Shown here: positions 34,286-46,945 of the stretch, in pieces
Layout of the letters: every line of letters begins with the position of its first letter
Numbering within the stretch: position 1 is the first letter of the stretch
From: Elmis aenea
Lineage: Eukaryota; Arthropoda; Insecta; Coleoptera; Elmidae
DNA length: 64,000 bases
NCBI GenBank assembly: GCA_947652605.1
Contig: OX393577.1
Coordinates: 52,055,494 to 52,119,493, forward strand
Direction: 5' to 3'
Made by a program: the position numbers and the translations under genes
Notes under the pieces: generated by a model
Database searches by the model: none
Seen by the model: only the letters and a program-made list of their open reading frames with translations
Told to the model about the DNA's origin: nothing

Positions 34286-34537
34286 AAAAAAAAAAGCTCA
34301 GTGTAAATAAGCGCCATCCGTGGCCGCCTTGTAGACTAGTCTGGTGGCCATGAGAATTTTAAATTCTCTCTCGTAATTTCGTCCGAACTAAAGGGGGGCC
34401 GAACCATTAGTTGCCGGTAAATCGTTGATGTATGTGTACTTATAATAATGAAGATGGCCATGATATTCCAAGTTGGTTGGAACACCCTATATATTAAACA
34501 TTATTTATATTCGTAACTGAATGCAGTTCACTTAAAC

Positions 34538-34792
34538 CAGCGGTGGGCAAACCGCGGCCCGCGGGCCGCATGCGGCCCTTGGTAGTTTTACATGCGGCCC
34601 TCCATGAATTACTATATTAGTTAAAATGTCTATAATATGTATGTATAGCTTTTTTATACCTTAATTTTTTGTCGCTCCCAACTTACACATAATTAATAAG
34701 TTGTTATTTTAATAATTTTTTTTTAGTGCGGCCCTTTTAGTCACACTGTTAGCGCAAACTGGCCCTCTTAAAAAAAAGTTTGCCCACCGCTG
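34538..34792. mobile_element. hAT MITE with perfect 8-bp duplication
   Basis: A 255-bp element begins CAGCGGTGGGCAAACC and ends GTTTGCCCACCGCTG. Both flanks are ACTTAAAC (34530-34537 and 34793-34800). The interior next to the left end has repeated GCGGCCC units. The short inverted ends and 8-bp duplication are diagnostic of hAT. Confidence 0.93.
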
Positions 34793-35278
34793 ACTTAAAC
34801 TGCAATCTATAGAAAAGTGTATGTAAACTTGCGCTTTTAAATGATTAATGACGAGCAGTAGTTTAATTTTGACAGAAATTGATTAATAATATCCGTCCCA
34901 TAATCCGTTCTCGGTCAGATGGGTTACAAGAATTGTGCATTCTGGCTAAAAGACCACGCAAGTGTTTGCTTAATAACTAGCGTTGACTTGCATAAACTAT
35001 GCCTTGAATGCTGCGAAGTTGATTATATGAAATTAAAAACTTGACTTACCGCAGACCACTCCACCTGGGTACAATGAATTGAATTATGTTCGGTGTATTA
35101 TGTTAAATTATGCGCCAGAGGCACGTAATCTGTGGTGTTCTTTTATAAAATTTTGCAGCAGTTCTTTTTATTAAAGGTGTTTATTTAAAATGTGAATTTA
35201 ATCAGTGTAAAACGTTTCTGTGGTCTCTAAAATTTTGCAATCCATTGTAACCGTCAGTGTCATCTAAACCCATTTATA
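34793..35278. other. Sequence without recognised features
   Basis: Nothing recognised. Confidence 0.5.
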
Positions 35279-35990
35279 CAGGGATGCGCAAAAGTATGGA
35301 AACAGACAAATATCTAGAATACTATTACAGATATAACAATTTAATTTTGTATCTGAGCGTTATGGTATTTTTCAGATTCGACGAAAATATTAAGGTAGCC
35401 ATACGATTTCCGGTTCAACCGAAAACGGACTCAAACTTTGAAAGTTTAAATAGAACACCCTGTATATTTTTACATATCTGGATTCCTCTTTAAATTTACA
35501 TTAAAAAGTGTGTTGGGTTATATGGGTCTTAAGTCAACCATTTTAGTAAAATTTAAATTTTTATGAAAATTTTAAGCGATATTTTTAACATTTAAGTTAT
35601 TTAAAAAGGCAGTAGACTTTGGTTTGAAAATTGTAATGACAATAGATTAATTAACACTTTGCGCTAGCTACATTTAAAAAATATTATACAGGGTGTTTTT
35701 TTACGCTTGGACAAAATCGTGAAGCTTTAAACATCGATAACTCGTTTTTCTTAAATAAAACACCATATACGTTTTTATATAGTCTTGTAAAAAAAATTTA
35801 TTGTCTTTCAAAAACACCAAATTTTATACCTTAAACTAATATTTTACGAGATATCCCGATTTCATTGTAAATAATTAGGACAACGTAATATTTTCGAGTA
35901 GGCTATGAAGGTAGACAGCGGTAATTTTGAAACAATTGAAAGATGAAAACAAGAAAGTTATAATATATTCTTTTCATTACAAAAAAAAAC
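35279..35990. repeat. CAGGGTG repeat family A, copy 3
   Basis: It begins CAGGGATGCGC after TA and contains AATAGAACACCCTGTATATT at about 35447, CAGGGTGTTTTTTTACGC near 35694 and a third inverted motif, AAACACCATATACG, near 35757. The order and spacing match copies 1 and 2, although the sequence between motifs is more diverged. Confidence 0.6.
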
Positions 35991-38617
35991 AAAAAACACC
36001 CCTGTTATTTATATTCAGGAAACGTAAAAATACCGTTACAAGAAAATTTTTAATAACATCCAAATTTTATCTTCGGGCTTCATCCTAGAAACGAATTTAG
36101 TTGTTTGAATTTAGTTGATAATTAATGTTTATTCAGCGTGTATGTTCAAATATTAAATAGAGGGGAAAATGTGTTTCATTTTCTGTAGAACCCCTACTAT
36201 CGCTTCACAAAACCCGAAAGTTCTGCGCAATACCATTTGGATAACGATAGTTTAAACTATGAATTTTGATAATAAGAGACCTATAAATTTAAAAAAAATT
36301 AAAGTTTTACAGATTTTTCGAGGATATTTAAGGAAGTGGGCAAAATATTTTTGGTTTAGTTTCTTAATTTAATCATCCTTCAATCACTGACGTTTTCTGA
36401 CAACCCCATATTCTTCTTGTTAAATGATTCGCCCCGTATAACCCAAAAATTAATTTACAGGTGTATCTAAAACCCATGCAGGTAGGTAGGCTTATAATTA
36501 GGAACAATAAAATCAATCGGTCTTAAATCTGTTGGAAATATTATGCTAGCCATTGTTACCTGCTTTTCAAAAAAAACATTATTTGCATTTGCGTTTTTTC
36601 TAGCTACGTTTCTGATGCAAATGAGATTTGTTATTCCACTTGCAATAATTTTTATTTACTCAAGCATTAAAATTATCATTAAAAATATAGCAGGCTCCAA
36701 ATGTCCAGCTAAATGATATTTTGTTTTAAAAATAAGTACTTTAATGACTAATTCTATTTAATAAGGACACTGCAATAGTCCATTACTTCTAGAACATTAG
36801 TTTTGCAAATAGTCCTTACTGATGGACCGTTACATCCTGAAATCATTGATGAATCGCTGAATGACTTATTTTATTTTGAAATAGTAAATGCATGAGTGAA
36901 TTTATACTGCAATATAATACATATTGTAATTTAGAAGTAACCAATAATGGTTATGGTAAAGATTTGCATGTTGTGTCATTCACATCCATCTGAAAGGTGA
37001 GCGTGTAAATTGAAGAAGTGAATAAATACCCGTACTATAGACGCTTTAAGAAACCTGTTTTATGTTATTGAAACAAAATTAAAAGTTTTTATGCCTAGAA
37101 AAACTAAACCTGCTCTGCTGGTTCATCGACACACAGGATATAGAGCAGTCTATCCATCCTTGTCTAATATTACTTGCTACTCAATTTCCGTTCGAAGAAA
37201 TTGCAAAATTAACGTATGCGATTAATTATTTCGTAATACGCGACTGCATTTGTTAGAGTTTTTTATTACTGAGCTGCCAAAATGTTTAGCAAGAGTACCT
37301 AATGTTTTAGCGTTTTTCATGATTTTTTTGCGCGAACGCCCAACTAATTTCCTTAACTATATCTGTGATTGCTGCATCCGTCTCATTGTTTAGTAATAAT
37401 TTGAAATAAACCATCAAGAATAATATTTTATGAAAATGAAGCGCCTGAGAAAAATCGATATCCGTTACGTCACATCCGCTGCTTGTTGTGGTCGTCTTAA
37501 TAAGTAGCTCGCTCGACAGGTAGAAAAGAAGCTTAATGGTAGGTGTACAGTGGCGGCTCGTAAATTTTTATTAAGGGTGTTGTAAACAGTCGACTATATA
37601 CTACTGAACGGGAAACTTCATTACTCTGCCAAAATTTAAAAACAAATATATCAACAACGTCGTTATTAGCTTTTTTTTTGTTATTCGCACAAAATATTGT
37701 TTAATTATAAGTTTGACTGTACTTAAAACTGTTCAGTATATAAAAAACTTAAAGTTAAAAACATAAAATTGCATACTAATTTAGTTTATAAGCCCAACAC
37801 TTATATACAAAAAATTATATTGTGAGTTTAAAACCATTGTATTTAATCTTTAATTTGTTTTCTAGTGTGCTTGTTAAAAACTAAACTGTATACAGCGAAC
37901 CATTTCATCCCGTTTAACCGTTATTTTATCTCATATTGTGACAATTTTTAAAATTTTACAGAATATATGTACAATTAGCTATGCAGTATAACCTGAAACA
38001 TTATCTTAAAATAACTATAGGCCGTTATATTTCCTTAATAATCCTGTGCATAGATATAGGTTGACTGGATCCTGTTTTGAAACCGTTCTAACTAGCCTAC
38101 GGTACAGTTTCCTTATTGATATTGCAAGTAATAAAGTGAGATATTTTGAAATCAATTATGTACCGTTTTGGCGTCTATTTAATAATAAACGTGTAAGAAA
38201 TCGCGTAGGACTCGGTTTCCTGATTTATTAGGTCATAGGAAAAGGAAGAAATGGTGAAAAAATCTCAAGTACGAGACAGTAATTAATTCTTACTCACAGT
38301 TAATATTTAAAATTGCTCTGAGCGCCATATTTTCTGTAGTTGCAAGAGAGTGCTATCGTAAACTCTCATTTTTGAAGTAACCAAATCGATAGAGGAAATA
38401 ATCCTCGTGTTCCTTTTTATCTTGCCAAGTCCTAAAACGATTTATAAAAGAGGCACAAGCAGAACGTAATAAAGGGCGCTTTTTTAAAATATACTTATTT
38501 CATTTACACACAATTAATCCCAAAATTACTTTTTTACCAATGAATGTGAACATTTGGAAAATTAATTCCGCTTCTCGTTGAAAATATTTACTTAGGCGTT
38601 TAAATCGATATAATTAA
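35991..38617. other. Mostly featureless; isolated hAT end at 37550
   Basis: CAGTGGCGGCTCGTAAATTT at about 37550 resembles a widespread hAT terminus, but no partner end was found, so it is a fragment. Nothing else was recognised in this stretch. Confidence 0.5.
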
Positions 38618-39136
38618 GGAAGTGGCTATATGTCCGCCGGCGGAATAGCTTATATAGACTTAGAAGTCCGCCGGACGGCGGATTTTATACGTTTACAGCC
38701 CTTTCCGCCGTTGAAGCTGTATTATGCAGGGATGGGGAGTCGGAGTCGGAAGTCGGGAGTCGGGAGTCGGGAGTCGGGAGTCGAGGAGTCGAAGCTTTTT
38801 TGAGGATTCGGAGTCGGAGTCGGTAAAAAACTATCGACTCCCGACTGTTTTTACTTTCGCCATACGTAGTATGAAGAAAGTATTGTGATCGCAAAAATTT
38901 TTATAAAGAACTGATTTTTTACATTTTCTTCATTATGTATTAAATAGAAATTACAAATCATAGAAGAAATTCCGCCGTGCGGCGGAATGTAACTATAAAA
39001 TGCCCTCGAATCGAACGCGCGTGCGCATAATACAGCTTCAACGTCGGAAAGGGCGTGTATAACGTATAAAATCCGCCGTCCGGCGGACTTCTTAGTCTAT
39101 ATAAGCTATTCCGCCGGCGGACATATAGCCACTTCC
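38618..39136. mobile_element. MULE-like MITE with perfect 9-bp duplication
   Basis: Inverted arms of about 110 bp start GGAAGTGGCTATATGTCCGC and close with the inverse at 39136. Both flanks are TATAATTAA (38609-38617 and 39137-39145), nine bases. Long terminal repeats with 9-bp duplications are typical of Mutator-like elements. The arms contain embedded palindromes, TCCGCCGGCGGA and TCCGCCGGACGGCGGA. The centre holds a GGGAGTC-type tandem repeat (38735-38825) and a further CCGCCGTGCGGCGG palindrome. The 69-codon frame here is read through the tandem repeat. Confidence 0.88.
38735..38825 (+). repeat. GGGAGTC / GGAGTC short tandem repeat
   Basis: Units of six to seven bases (GGAGTC, GGGAGTC) repeat about ten times with one interruption (AAGCTTTTTTGA). 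It is located in the centre of the MULE-like MITE and preceded by CAGGGATGGGGAGTC, which could be the end of an older inserted element. Confidence 0.85.
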
Positions 39137-39145
39137 TATAATTAA

Positions 39146-40654
39146 TGAAATGGCGTTTCGACGATCAATAGAAAATATATTATAAAATAATATTGTTTGC
39201 ACGGAGTCTTCCGGTATACCGGCGCCATATTTGAAGAGAACATTATTAATTCCCACTGTAAAATAACTTCATTTAACTTTGCCATGTTTCAACAGCGTAA
39301 TGTGCTAATTAAAATTTCTCTGATGTATGTACAAAACATTCTAGCAATAAAGTAACGTGTTCCGGCTCAGTATTTCGTCAAACTAAGCACCGCTGTTTTT
39401 GTGATGTTCCGAAATTGTAGGTATATCTGCCTAATGCTTTTGAACAAGTGCAGTTTCTATCTTTCCTTATTAATAATCGTAAAAGGACGCCCAGCAATTC
39501 TAAATCCTTTACCTCCGCTTCTATGAATTGCAAATTTAGCACGAATTCAGAGAGATCTTGAAGTATGCTCTTATACTTGAAGTGCGACCGAAAATAGGAC
39601 GGTATTTTATTTGCAACTTTATGATAATCTTGCCGATTACTTTTGCTACTTGAGAATTCACAATTGCCACTATTTTTTAATATATGAAGTCTCACCAAGC
39701 TCTAACCGACTTTTTTACTGTTATTTTCCATTGAGTTTTCCATTCGCCAACTTTATTTAGTCAAGAAAATCGTGCTAAAAATAGAAACTCGGTAATTAGT
39801 GCTGCTTTTAAATGGCGTTCGTATATTATACCGTCTCCGCGCGTATAATTGCGCCTTCTTATGCAGGTCTAAATACAACCCACGCCACTGCAGATAAAAA
39901 CCAGGGCCGAGATCAGACTACACCTGTTCTCTGGCGACCAGTTTTTTTGTTTTCATGATGGGAAAGTTCATTCAATTCAAGCTTGCTTCGTTCTATTCAA
40001 GAAGAAACTTCTCTGGATCTAATAATGTTGTCGTTCCGTTTCTTTCTGGTGCATGTGTTAGACCAGTTACACCCAGGAAGGCCATGAAACCGTTGTCATT
40101 ATTAGTTCGTAGGTATATAATAAACGAATAAATGCAACCTTAGCGCGGTTTGACTTATTTTAATCTACTTTAAAGTGGCTCTAGATAATTCTTTAATGAA
40201 AAATGTGCAAAGTTTCATCATATTTGCGCCGCTATTAAAATTATAATGAGTCATTGGATGCAATACATTTTTTTCTTTTAGGTATTATAAATATTCAACA
40301 GTTTAACATTAGTTTTTCATCGCCAGTAAAAATTTTATATCAGTGTCAGAAATACGGGTATAACCTCATATTTACAGTGTAAGATTTTTTTGCTTAATTT
40401 TTCATAGCTTATTGAGTTATGGAGATATGTGATTTTCTCAAATAAACATTAAACACTTTGGTAATGTAAAAATTATTTTAAAAAAACATTAAAATCCTAA
40501 CTTACTCATCTTTTTAGACTCCAAATAAACTTGCAAGACTATTAAAGTAGAACAACCATTTGCTTAAAATTGAATTATTCGTTTATCTAAATTAGCCCCA
40601 TGTACAACAGCTTTTTGTTTATCATATTTAACGAAATTCATTTGTTTATTAATT
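39146..40654. other. Sequence without recognised features
   Basis: The 106-codon minus-strand frame at 39378-39698 has no recognisable motif, lacks convincing splice sites and is within chance length for this composition. No TE ends were recognised. Confidence 0.5.
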
Positions 40655-40760
40655 GCAAATATCACTTGTTTATGAAATCATGGCAAACTTTAATAATAAA
40701 AATTTTAAGAAAATTTGCCTTCTCTCGATTATTTTTTGCAACAGATAAATAAAACTACAT
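40655..40760. repeat. Dispersed repeat D, copy 3
   Basis: CACTTGTTTATGAAATCATG and the following CTCGATTATTTTTTGC match copies at 6960 and 14926. It abuts the left end of the next element. Confidence 0.55.
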
Positions 40761-42194
40761 GGTGGTGCTCTTTTTTCGATGCTCACCATTGCTATCTTGG
40801 AAACGGTAAGATATACAAGGTCGGTTAAATTAGAGAAAAGTTGCACATTTTTATGACGATTAAGAATCTGAAAAGAAATCCTGGATATTTTGATTCGTTT
40901 TTGATTTATTACAAAAAAACTGAAAAATGTGATTTTAGAAAAATATTATTATCTTCCCTACCATTGACGCTATTTTATTTAAACTTGGTAACTTTATGTT
41001 TTTGACCGTCCTGGGTTTGATGACGTCAACAGAAATTTTCTAAGCCTTCTAGATTTCAAGTTGCGATAGTCAACTTTTTTATTTCTTATGGCCGCCATGT
41101 TGGATTTTTACACCATCAGACAAACAAAAAAATTAGCTTTTCAGATTGGTAACCACATACCTTTTTTCTTTCAAAAAACTTGTTGAAATTTGAAAATTTG
41201 TATAAATAATCTATAAAATCGTGAGTGTTCTGAAAAACAATTGAAATTATAATATAAATAAAAGTGATACAACATTTTATAGGTCTAATAAAATAACAAA
41301 AAGACAATAAGTTTAAAACACCAGATAATTAATTATTTAAATTGTTTAAAGTGCTCGCCGTTATGTATGATGTGGTGGTTAGTCCTCAAATTCATTTCGT
41401 CCACTGCCTTTAGGATAGTTTGTCTCGAGTCGAAAGCATTTTTGATTTTACGGCGAAGAAGTTCAATATTTTCCGTTAGGGTTGCATAAACAACATTAAT
41501 GTAAAAGTAATCCATAGGCGTTGAACATGGCGATCGCGGAGGCCAATGAACAGAACCAAACGTACCAAGTCATGAATTTTGAAAGCGTACATCTAAATTA
41601 ATATCCTTTTACAATGCGGGCGTTGTGAGGACCAGCTCCTTCTTGCTGAAACTACTGATGATTTTGAATGTTAATAATGGCAATTCGCCTAACATACCTT
41701 CTAAATATGTTTCCAACAATCTTAATTTCGTTATCATTAAACCAATAAAATGTTCTGTAGCTTTTATTTATATCATAGTTTCAATTGTTTTCCAGAGCAT
41801 TCTCGATTTTATGAATTATTTACACAAATTTTCAAATTTCAACAAGTTTTTTGAAAGAAGAAAGGTATGTTGGTTACCAATCTGAAAAGCTAATTTTTTG
41901 TCTGTCTGATGGTGTTAAAATCAAATATGGCGGCCATAAGAAATAAAATAGTTGACTATCGCCACTTGAAATCTAGAAGGCTTAGAAAAAAATGTTTCAT
42001 GTTGATTTTTAAAATAAGTTTTTTAAAAACAGAACAAAAAACGAAAAAGTAATATTGATTACATTTATGGGTACAGAATTTTTTTCTCTACAAAAAACGT
42101 ATTTGCACTTTTTTTCTAAAATAATTAGGGGAGCAAGAATACGACTTTTAAAATTTTACCATTGAAATTGCTATGTTGCGTGATCCGAGTCTAC
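40758..42194. mobile_element. Mariner-type element E with long inverted arms
   Basis: The left end resembles a mutated CAGGGTG terminus (CATGGTGGTGCTC), and the right end reads CTACACCCTG next to TA at about 42190. Arms at about 41035-41310 and 41730-42005 are clear inverted copies (for example ATTTTCAAATTTCAACAAGT pairs with its inverse), and a mutated transposase remnant sits between them. Left-end similarity is weaker than for other elements, so that limit is less certain. Confidence 0.7.
41333..41648 (-). pseudogene. Mariner-type transposase remnant, broken
   Basis: On the minus strand, reading from 41648: QQEGAGPHNARIVKGY, then after a frameshift LDVRFQNS, an in-frame TGA where Trp is expected, GTFGSVHWPPRSPCSTP, MDYFYINVVYATLTENIE and finally NHHIIHNGEHFKQFK near 41333. 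These are the second and third catalytic regions and C-terminus of a DDE transposase. The second catalytic Asp is Glu in the QQDG position, the conserved SPDL is SPCS, and the N-terminal half is absent. At least one frameshift and one stop make it inactive. The spacing between catalytic regions resembles the DD41D copy, but the frameshift prevents exact counting. Confidence 0.8.
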
Positions 42195-42370
42195 ACCCTG
42201 TATACGATTCGGTATTGACTATAAAGCCGACATCCACGGAATCAGAACGCGTTTTTTCAATTTCTGGCACAATCGTCACAAAAAAAAACGCATTGGTCTA
42301 TTTGATCATTCTGTTAATGTTCTGTTTTTAAAAAACTTATTTTAAAAATCAACATGAAACATTTTTTTCC
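41988..42370. repeat. Inverted repeat flanking the right end of E
   Basis: AATGTTTCATGTTGATTTTT with AAAACAGAAC at about 41992-42032 is inverted at about 42318-42365. The right end of element E falls between these arms, so this is a second overlapping palindrome. Confidence 0.7.
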
Positions 42371-42544
42371 TTTTTTTTTTTTGATTAAAAAAATTAATGT
42401 ATTTTTGTTTAATGTTTCATTTTAAAAAGAATGTTTTTTTTTAAATTTTAAATAATGAAATAATAAATATGTTTTTGTTTTCTACATTTCTTTTTTTCAA
42501 TAAAAATAATTAAATTGCTCTATATTATAAAATTTTTAATACAA

Positions 42545-42645
42545 AATAAAATTTCCCGGTTCCCGCCCGGGAAATCCCGGGATTTTACGAAATTTCAATC
42601 CCGACTCCCGGGATTGAAAAAATTGTCGGGAACAGCACCCACTAT
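42545..42645. repeat. CCCGGGA-rich repeat, probable hAT remnant
   Basis: CCCGGGA/TCCCGGG recurs four or more times within 100 bases (GCCCGGGAAATCCCGGGATT and so on), ending near GTCGGGAACAGCACCC. Similar short-site clusters occur at hAT ends elsewhere in this window. No target duplication was found. Confidence 0.5.
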
Positions 42646-44036
42646 ATTTTACACCTCTAGAAATTAGCATGGGATTACTTTGCGTCATCTGATGCAATCA
42701 ATACCTACTGTACTTATGATGACAAAGTTGACCATACAAAAAGTAAACGTTTAGAAAATTATCTTTAAATATTTATGATATAAATAATTGTTTAGAACCG
42801 AAAATGATTTTTAAAACTTCTAAATACATTCGAATTACCCTTAAATTAAATAACAGTAAATAAATCAAAGTTGGCTTATACAAAACTCATATTATTATTA
42901 TTTGTTTAATGACACAAAGTAATTTAATTTTGTGTTTATTATTTGCCGTTAGTTTTGCTTCTACTATCTTCAAATGTGTCCGAACGTTATTTATTTAAAG
43001 GGAAATAATTAGTTTGAATTATGTTTCGTTTGTTCAATTTATACTTAATCAGTTTTCACAGCATACGTAGATGGTGCTTTGTTGTAGTTGTTATTATTAA
43101 CAATAAATCATGACAAAATTCGTCTGACCTGTTTACCACCAACTACGAAAGAGAATAGCCCCACGCAGTTCGTTCCTTTGCTTGTTCAGGGGTAATTTTC
43201 ACACTCCGATACTCTGCGAAATGGGTACGCATCTGAAGGCTATTTTGACAGATAATAGAATAGAAATTGGGTATTTTGTCTCGGCACTAATGTATTATAA
43301 CCCTGCTATATGTCTTGGAGCTACAGGGCAGGCGATACCGCATAGCAATATGCGTTGGGAAAATTTAGAGGGTGCGATTTTTTATACAGACAAATTTAAA
43401 TTAGGGTATAAAATATTATTTGTACAGTGAAATGGAACGTGTTTCCGCATTTATGTAAGGATTTCAAAACGTTTTTAGGACATAATTGGAATCGATTATC
43501 TAAATGACGCTGTATGACGGTAGGTTTATACAGGATCAAAACTGGATGTTGGAAATTACTAAAATGGTTTTCAAGTTTGAAGCGTGTGTAATAACACAGA
43601 TCGCTTTTCAGATGTATAAATTATACAACCAGATTTGAATAATAAAAGGGCGTTCGAGCTAGAAAAAACAACTTTTAATTAAAAAGAGACAAAGTTTTTA
43701 AACCAAATACATCATTTTTAACAAGTATCGTTCAACCCTCTGACCTCCTAGCAAATTTTTACCAAAAACAAAAACAAAACAAAATCGAGTATACCATAAA
43801 GCGCAAAAATGATAGCCATGCATCTTTTATAAAAAAACATTTTGTTGTTAAATCAATATTTTAGAAGATAAAAGCGGTATTTCATACTTTTTTATGTTAA
43901 AATTGACCTTTTTTTATAAACTTTAAAGGTCTATAACTCGATAACCATCGAGTTTTGGACTATGGTTTATGTAAAAATTTTTGCTTAAATTGACTCAAGG
44001 AACATGCTCCTTAAGCTTGGCCTTCGGTCATGCAAC
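42646..44036. other. Sequence without recognised features
   Basis: The 82-codon frame at 43182-43430 has no recognisable domain. An isolated ACACCCTGTA lies at about 44035, preceded by TGCAA; no convincing left partner was found. Confidence 0.5.
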
Positions 44037-44044
44037 ACCCTGTA

Positions 44045-46480
44045 TATTACAAGCATAATTTAAAACAACTAAAATATAAAGACGTTATCGATTTTTTTTA
44101 AGTTGTGGTACGGTGTCATAAAAACTTGTAAATTTGGACATCTAAATAACCTGCTATGAAAAACCGTAACGGCTGAAAGAATCATGTTTTACGCGCAACC
44201 TCTCTCCAACGTTCCGCACATCCTTTTCCATTTAACCGAAGTGCTATTCATAGTAACAAGATTTGGATACATGAAAATTTGTCACCTCGTTTCCCCCGCA
44301 AATTTTGATTCCAGATGCCTTAAATTTCACACCAAAATTCGTGAATCGACCGCTCCTCCAACAGCCTCACGCCATTTTAAACAAAAACTAGCGCATGTCT
44401 ACTTGATTGGAGATGTATGCTTATTAATTGCAGATTTCCTACGATTATCTAGATATATTTATCTGTTATTTTAACGACGCGAGTGGCACCTATTTATAAT
44501 TGAATTCACGCATACAATTAACGTACGCAAGACACAACTGTTTATCTGCAGGTTGGTGCGTCAGGAAATTACACCGAATGAGATAGATATTATTCGCAAT
44601 CATATATGCGCTACAGAACTGATTACATAACTGATTGTTTAGTTAACTATATTTGTCCGACCGTACCTGTAATTAGCAGCGAGATTTACTACAATCCTCT
44701 AAACTGTTTAAACAATAAATATTGTATTTGGCCACGTTAATGTGTCTTTCAATACTCGTATTGTGTGGCTATTTGGACGAAACAATTAGTACGCAATTGA
44801 TATTCTAACTAAATGACTTGTCGAACGGTCGATTTTTAATTAAACTAATCTGAATTATGCTAAGATTAACGCTTAATTTAATGCACCCGTGTAAAAATGT
44901 AGAATACGTTTTAGATCTGTTTATCAACCTTTTTTTTTAGAGTACAAGAACTTAATTTCTTTGATATCACCCTGCAGGCGCCATGCTATATTTTTGCATT
45001 AAAATAAAGTATTACAAATTTTACACACAAATTTATCACATACTATAGACAAAATTCGAAATACAACCGCAAACAGCCCTAAAAAGCAATGTTTCATATA
45101 ATCTGCATTGCCATAAAAACAAAAAGTAATCACATTTTTAAACCGCTAACTTTGACGGCTGTTACGAATGTTTTTACAATAATTGTTTTAAATTTTAAGC
45201 AAATCGTGGCCATCAATAATATAAAATTACGTTAACTACACTCATATGTTAAATTCTCCATAATGACGTCACGTTTTGTCGTTATGACAGCGGATAAAAA
45301 GGTACCTAACTAAATATCCACTTGCATTTTTGCATGTAACTTTTGTTAGCATGCAACCGACTTATTTGATTGTAACGTGATTGTAACTAAGTAAAAGATT
45401 TTGACGTTTTTTCAGTTATTATTTGAAGGTTATAATTTATTCGTGCAGTTATCGTACCGAATTACACTCGAGCTTTGTTTTTATCCTAGACAAACTTGCG
45501 TTTACTAAACTCAAGTTCGGTTGCAAGGCAAATCTTGACTCGACAACTGTCAAAGATAAAATAACGAGTCCGTAGGACAGTTTTGTCTCGTCGACTTTCC
45601 TAGCAACCAAACTTTCGTAGCAACGCAAGTTTGTCCGGCTAAAAAAATAAGTTCTCGTGTAATTACCCCCGACAATATAGGCATTCATCTTTTTATTAGT
45701 TTCTTCGCTGTTACTACATGATAGAGTTATGAAACGATTAGAGGGTTTAGGTCTACAGGTTTTGCTAATGTTAAAGGGTACTTTTTTTGAAAGGCACCCA
45801 CACGGGGCATAACGGCGTAGTGCCCCGTTATGTCCCACCCCAATTTCAATCTATACTAATAGTTGAAAATGATTGATGCCTCGGGCATTAGGAACTTCAT
45901 TCAAACAGATGGTAACATATAGGGAAAAACCAGCGGAGTAGGGAAACTACACACAAAATGACAGAACAACCTGAACGTCAAAAAAACGAAAATAAAACTA
46001 CGCCAGTGGCGTAAAACTACGCCACTGATATCCCAGTTTTTTTATTGCGATACTAACATAACCTTGGTTATTTTATTTTCGGTCTGAAATTAGCGGACAT
46101 CAATCATTTTTGATCACCTGATATTATCATAATGTAGCTCAGTTTTACCTACATGCAATGGAAGACGGATCCAGTATTGTAAACTCACCCCAAAATAGAA
46201 CAGAACACATAAATCTTTGAGAAATGGCGGCCAATTGTTGTACAGTAGTGAATCGCCCTGTATCAACATAGTTCTAAATAGTTCCGGAAAATTTCGCCAC
46301 TTTCGGGCAAAATAAAGGCTGCGCCCTGTTGTGCCTCACGACCCCGCTATATGAGTCCAGCACTTCGCTCCAATTTAACCAACTTCGTAGCTCTTAAAAT
46401 AAATTAATTACCAATGTTGAGCTTCAAATTTGGGAAACCTATTTGTCTTTTGCGCACCAAAATAAGTACAAAAGTGCCTA
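44045..46480. other. Mostly featureless, with small palindromes
   Basis: An inverted pair GACAAACTTGCG / CGCAAGTTTGTC frames about 45489-45635 (possible MITE), and a tight hairpin CAGTGGCGTA-AAAC-TACGCCACTG lies at about 46002-46026. The 129-codon minus-strand frame at 45449-45838 reads through the inverted pair and has no motif. Confidence 0.45.
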
Positions 46481-46945
46481 GGGATGCACTTGGACTGACG
46501 CTTAACGTGGAAACATCATATTTTTATGAAGACGAAGCAGTTAGGATTAAAATTTAATAAACTTTTGTGGCTAATCGGCAGAAAATCAAAACTCTCGTTG
46601 AACAATAAAATAATTATTTACAAAACTATCTTAAAACCTGTGTGGACCTATGGTGTGCAGTTGTGGGGAACCGCGAGTGCTTCAAACATAGGAATTCTGC
46701 AAAGATTCCAATCTAAAACACTAAGAACAATAACAAACGCAGCTTGGTTTGTGACAAATGAAACTCTACACAATGACCTAAACATCCCTCCGGTGTTACA
46801 AGAAGCGAAGGCCACAAGCACCAAATACATCAGGCGACTGGAACGGCATCCCAACCCGTTTGCCGTCAGCCTATTAGACAATAGCCAAACCACACATCGG
46901 TTGAAGCGATACAGATACACCCCATTAGAAATAAGCTACAGATAA
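46481..46945 (+). pseudogene. Jockey reverse transcriptase C-terminus
   Basis: The frame starts GMHLD, is interrupted by TGA at 46496-46498 where Arg is expected, and continues RLTWKHHIFMKTKQLGLKF. It then contains IYKTILKPVWTYGVQLWGTA and GILQRFQSKTLRTITNA, which are characteristic of the C-terminal region of jockey-clade ORF2. The protein ends at the normal TAG-like position, so only the 5' part is missing. The intact ORF2 would carry an endonuclease and reverse transcriptase; neither catalytic domain is present here. A single premature stop and otherwise intact frame suggest a moderately young insertion. Confidence 0.88.

Noticed and set aside
38685..38894. 69-codon minus-strand frame with TPDSRLPT repeats
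   Set aside because: It is a translation of the GGAGTC tandem repeat.
39378..39698. 106-codon leucine-containing minus-strand frame
   Set aside because: No family resemblance and no convincing splice sites; within chance length.
45449..45838. 129-codon minus-strand open frame as a gene
   Set aside because: No recognisable domain; it overlaps an inverted repeat, and a few frames of this length are expected by chance at this base composition.
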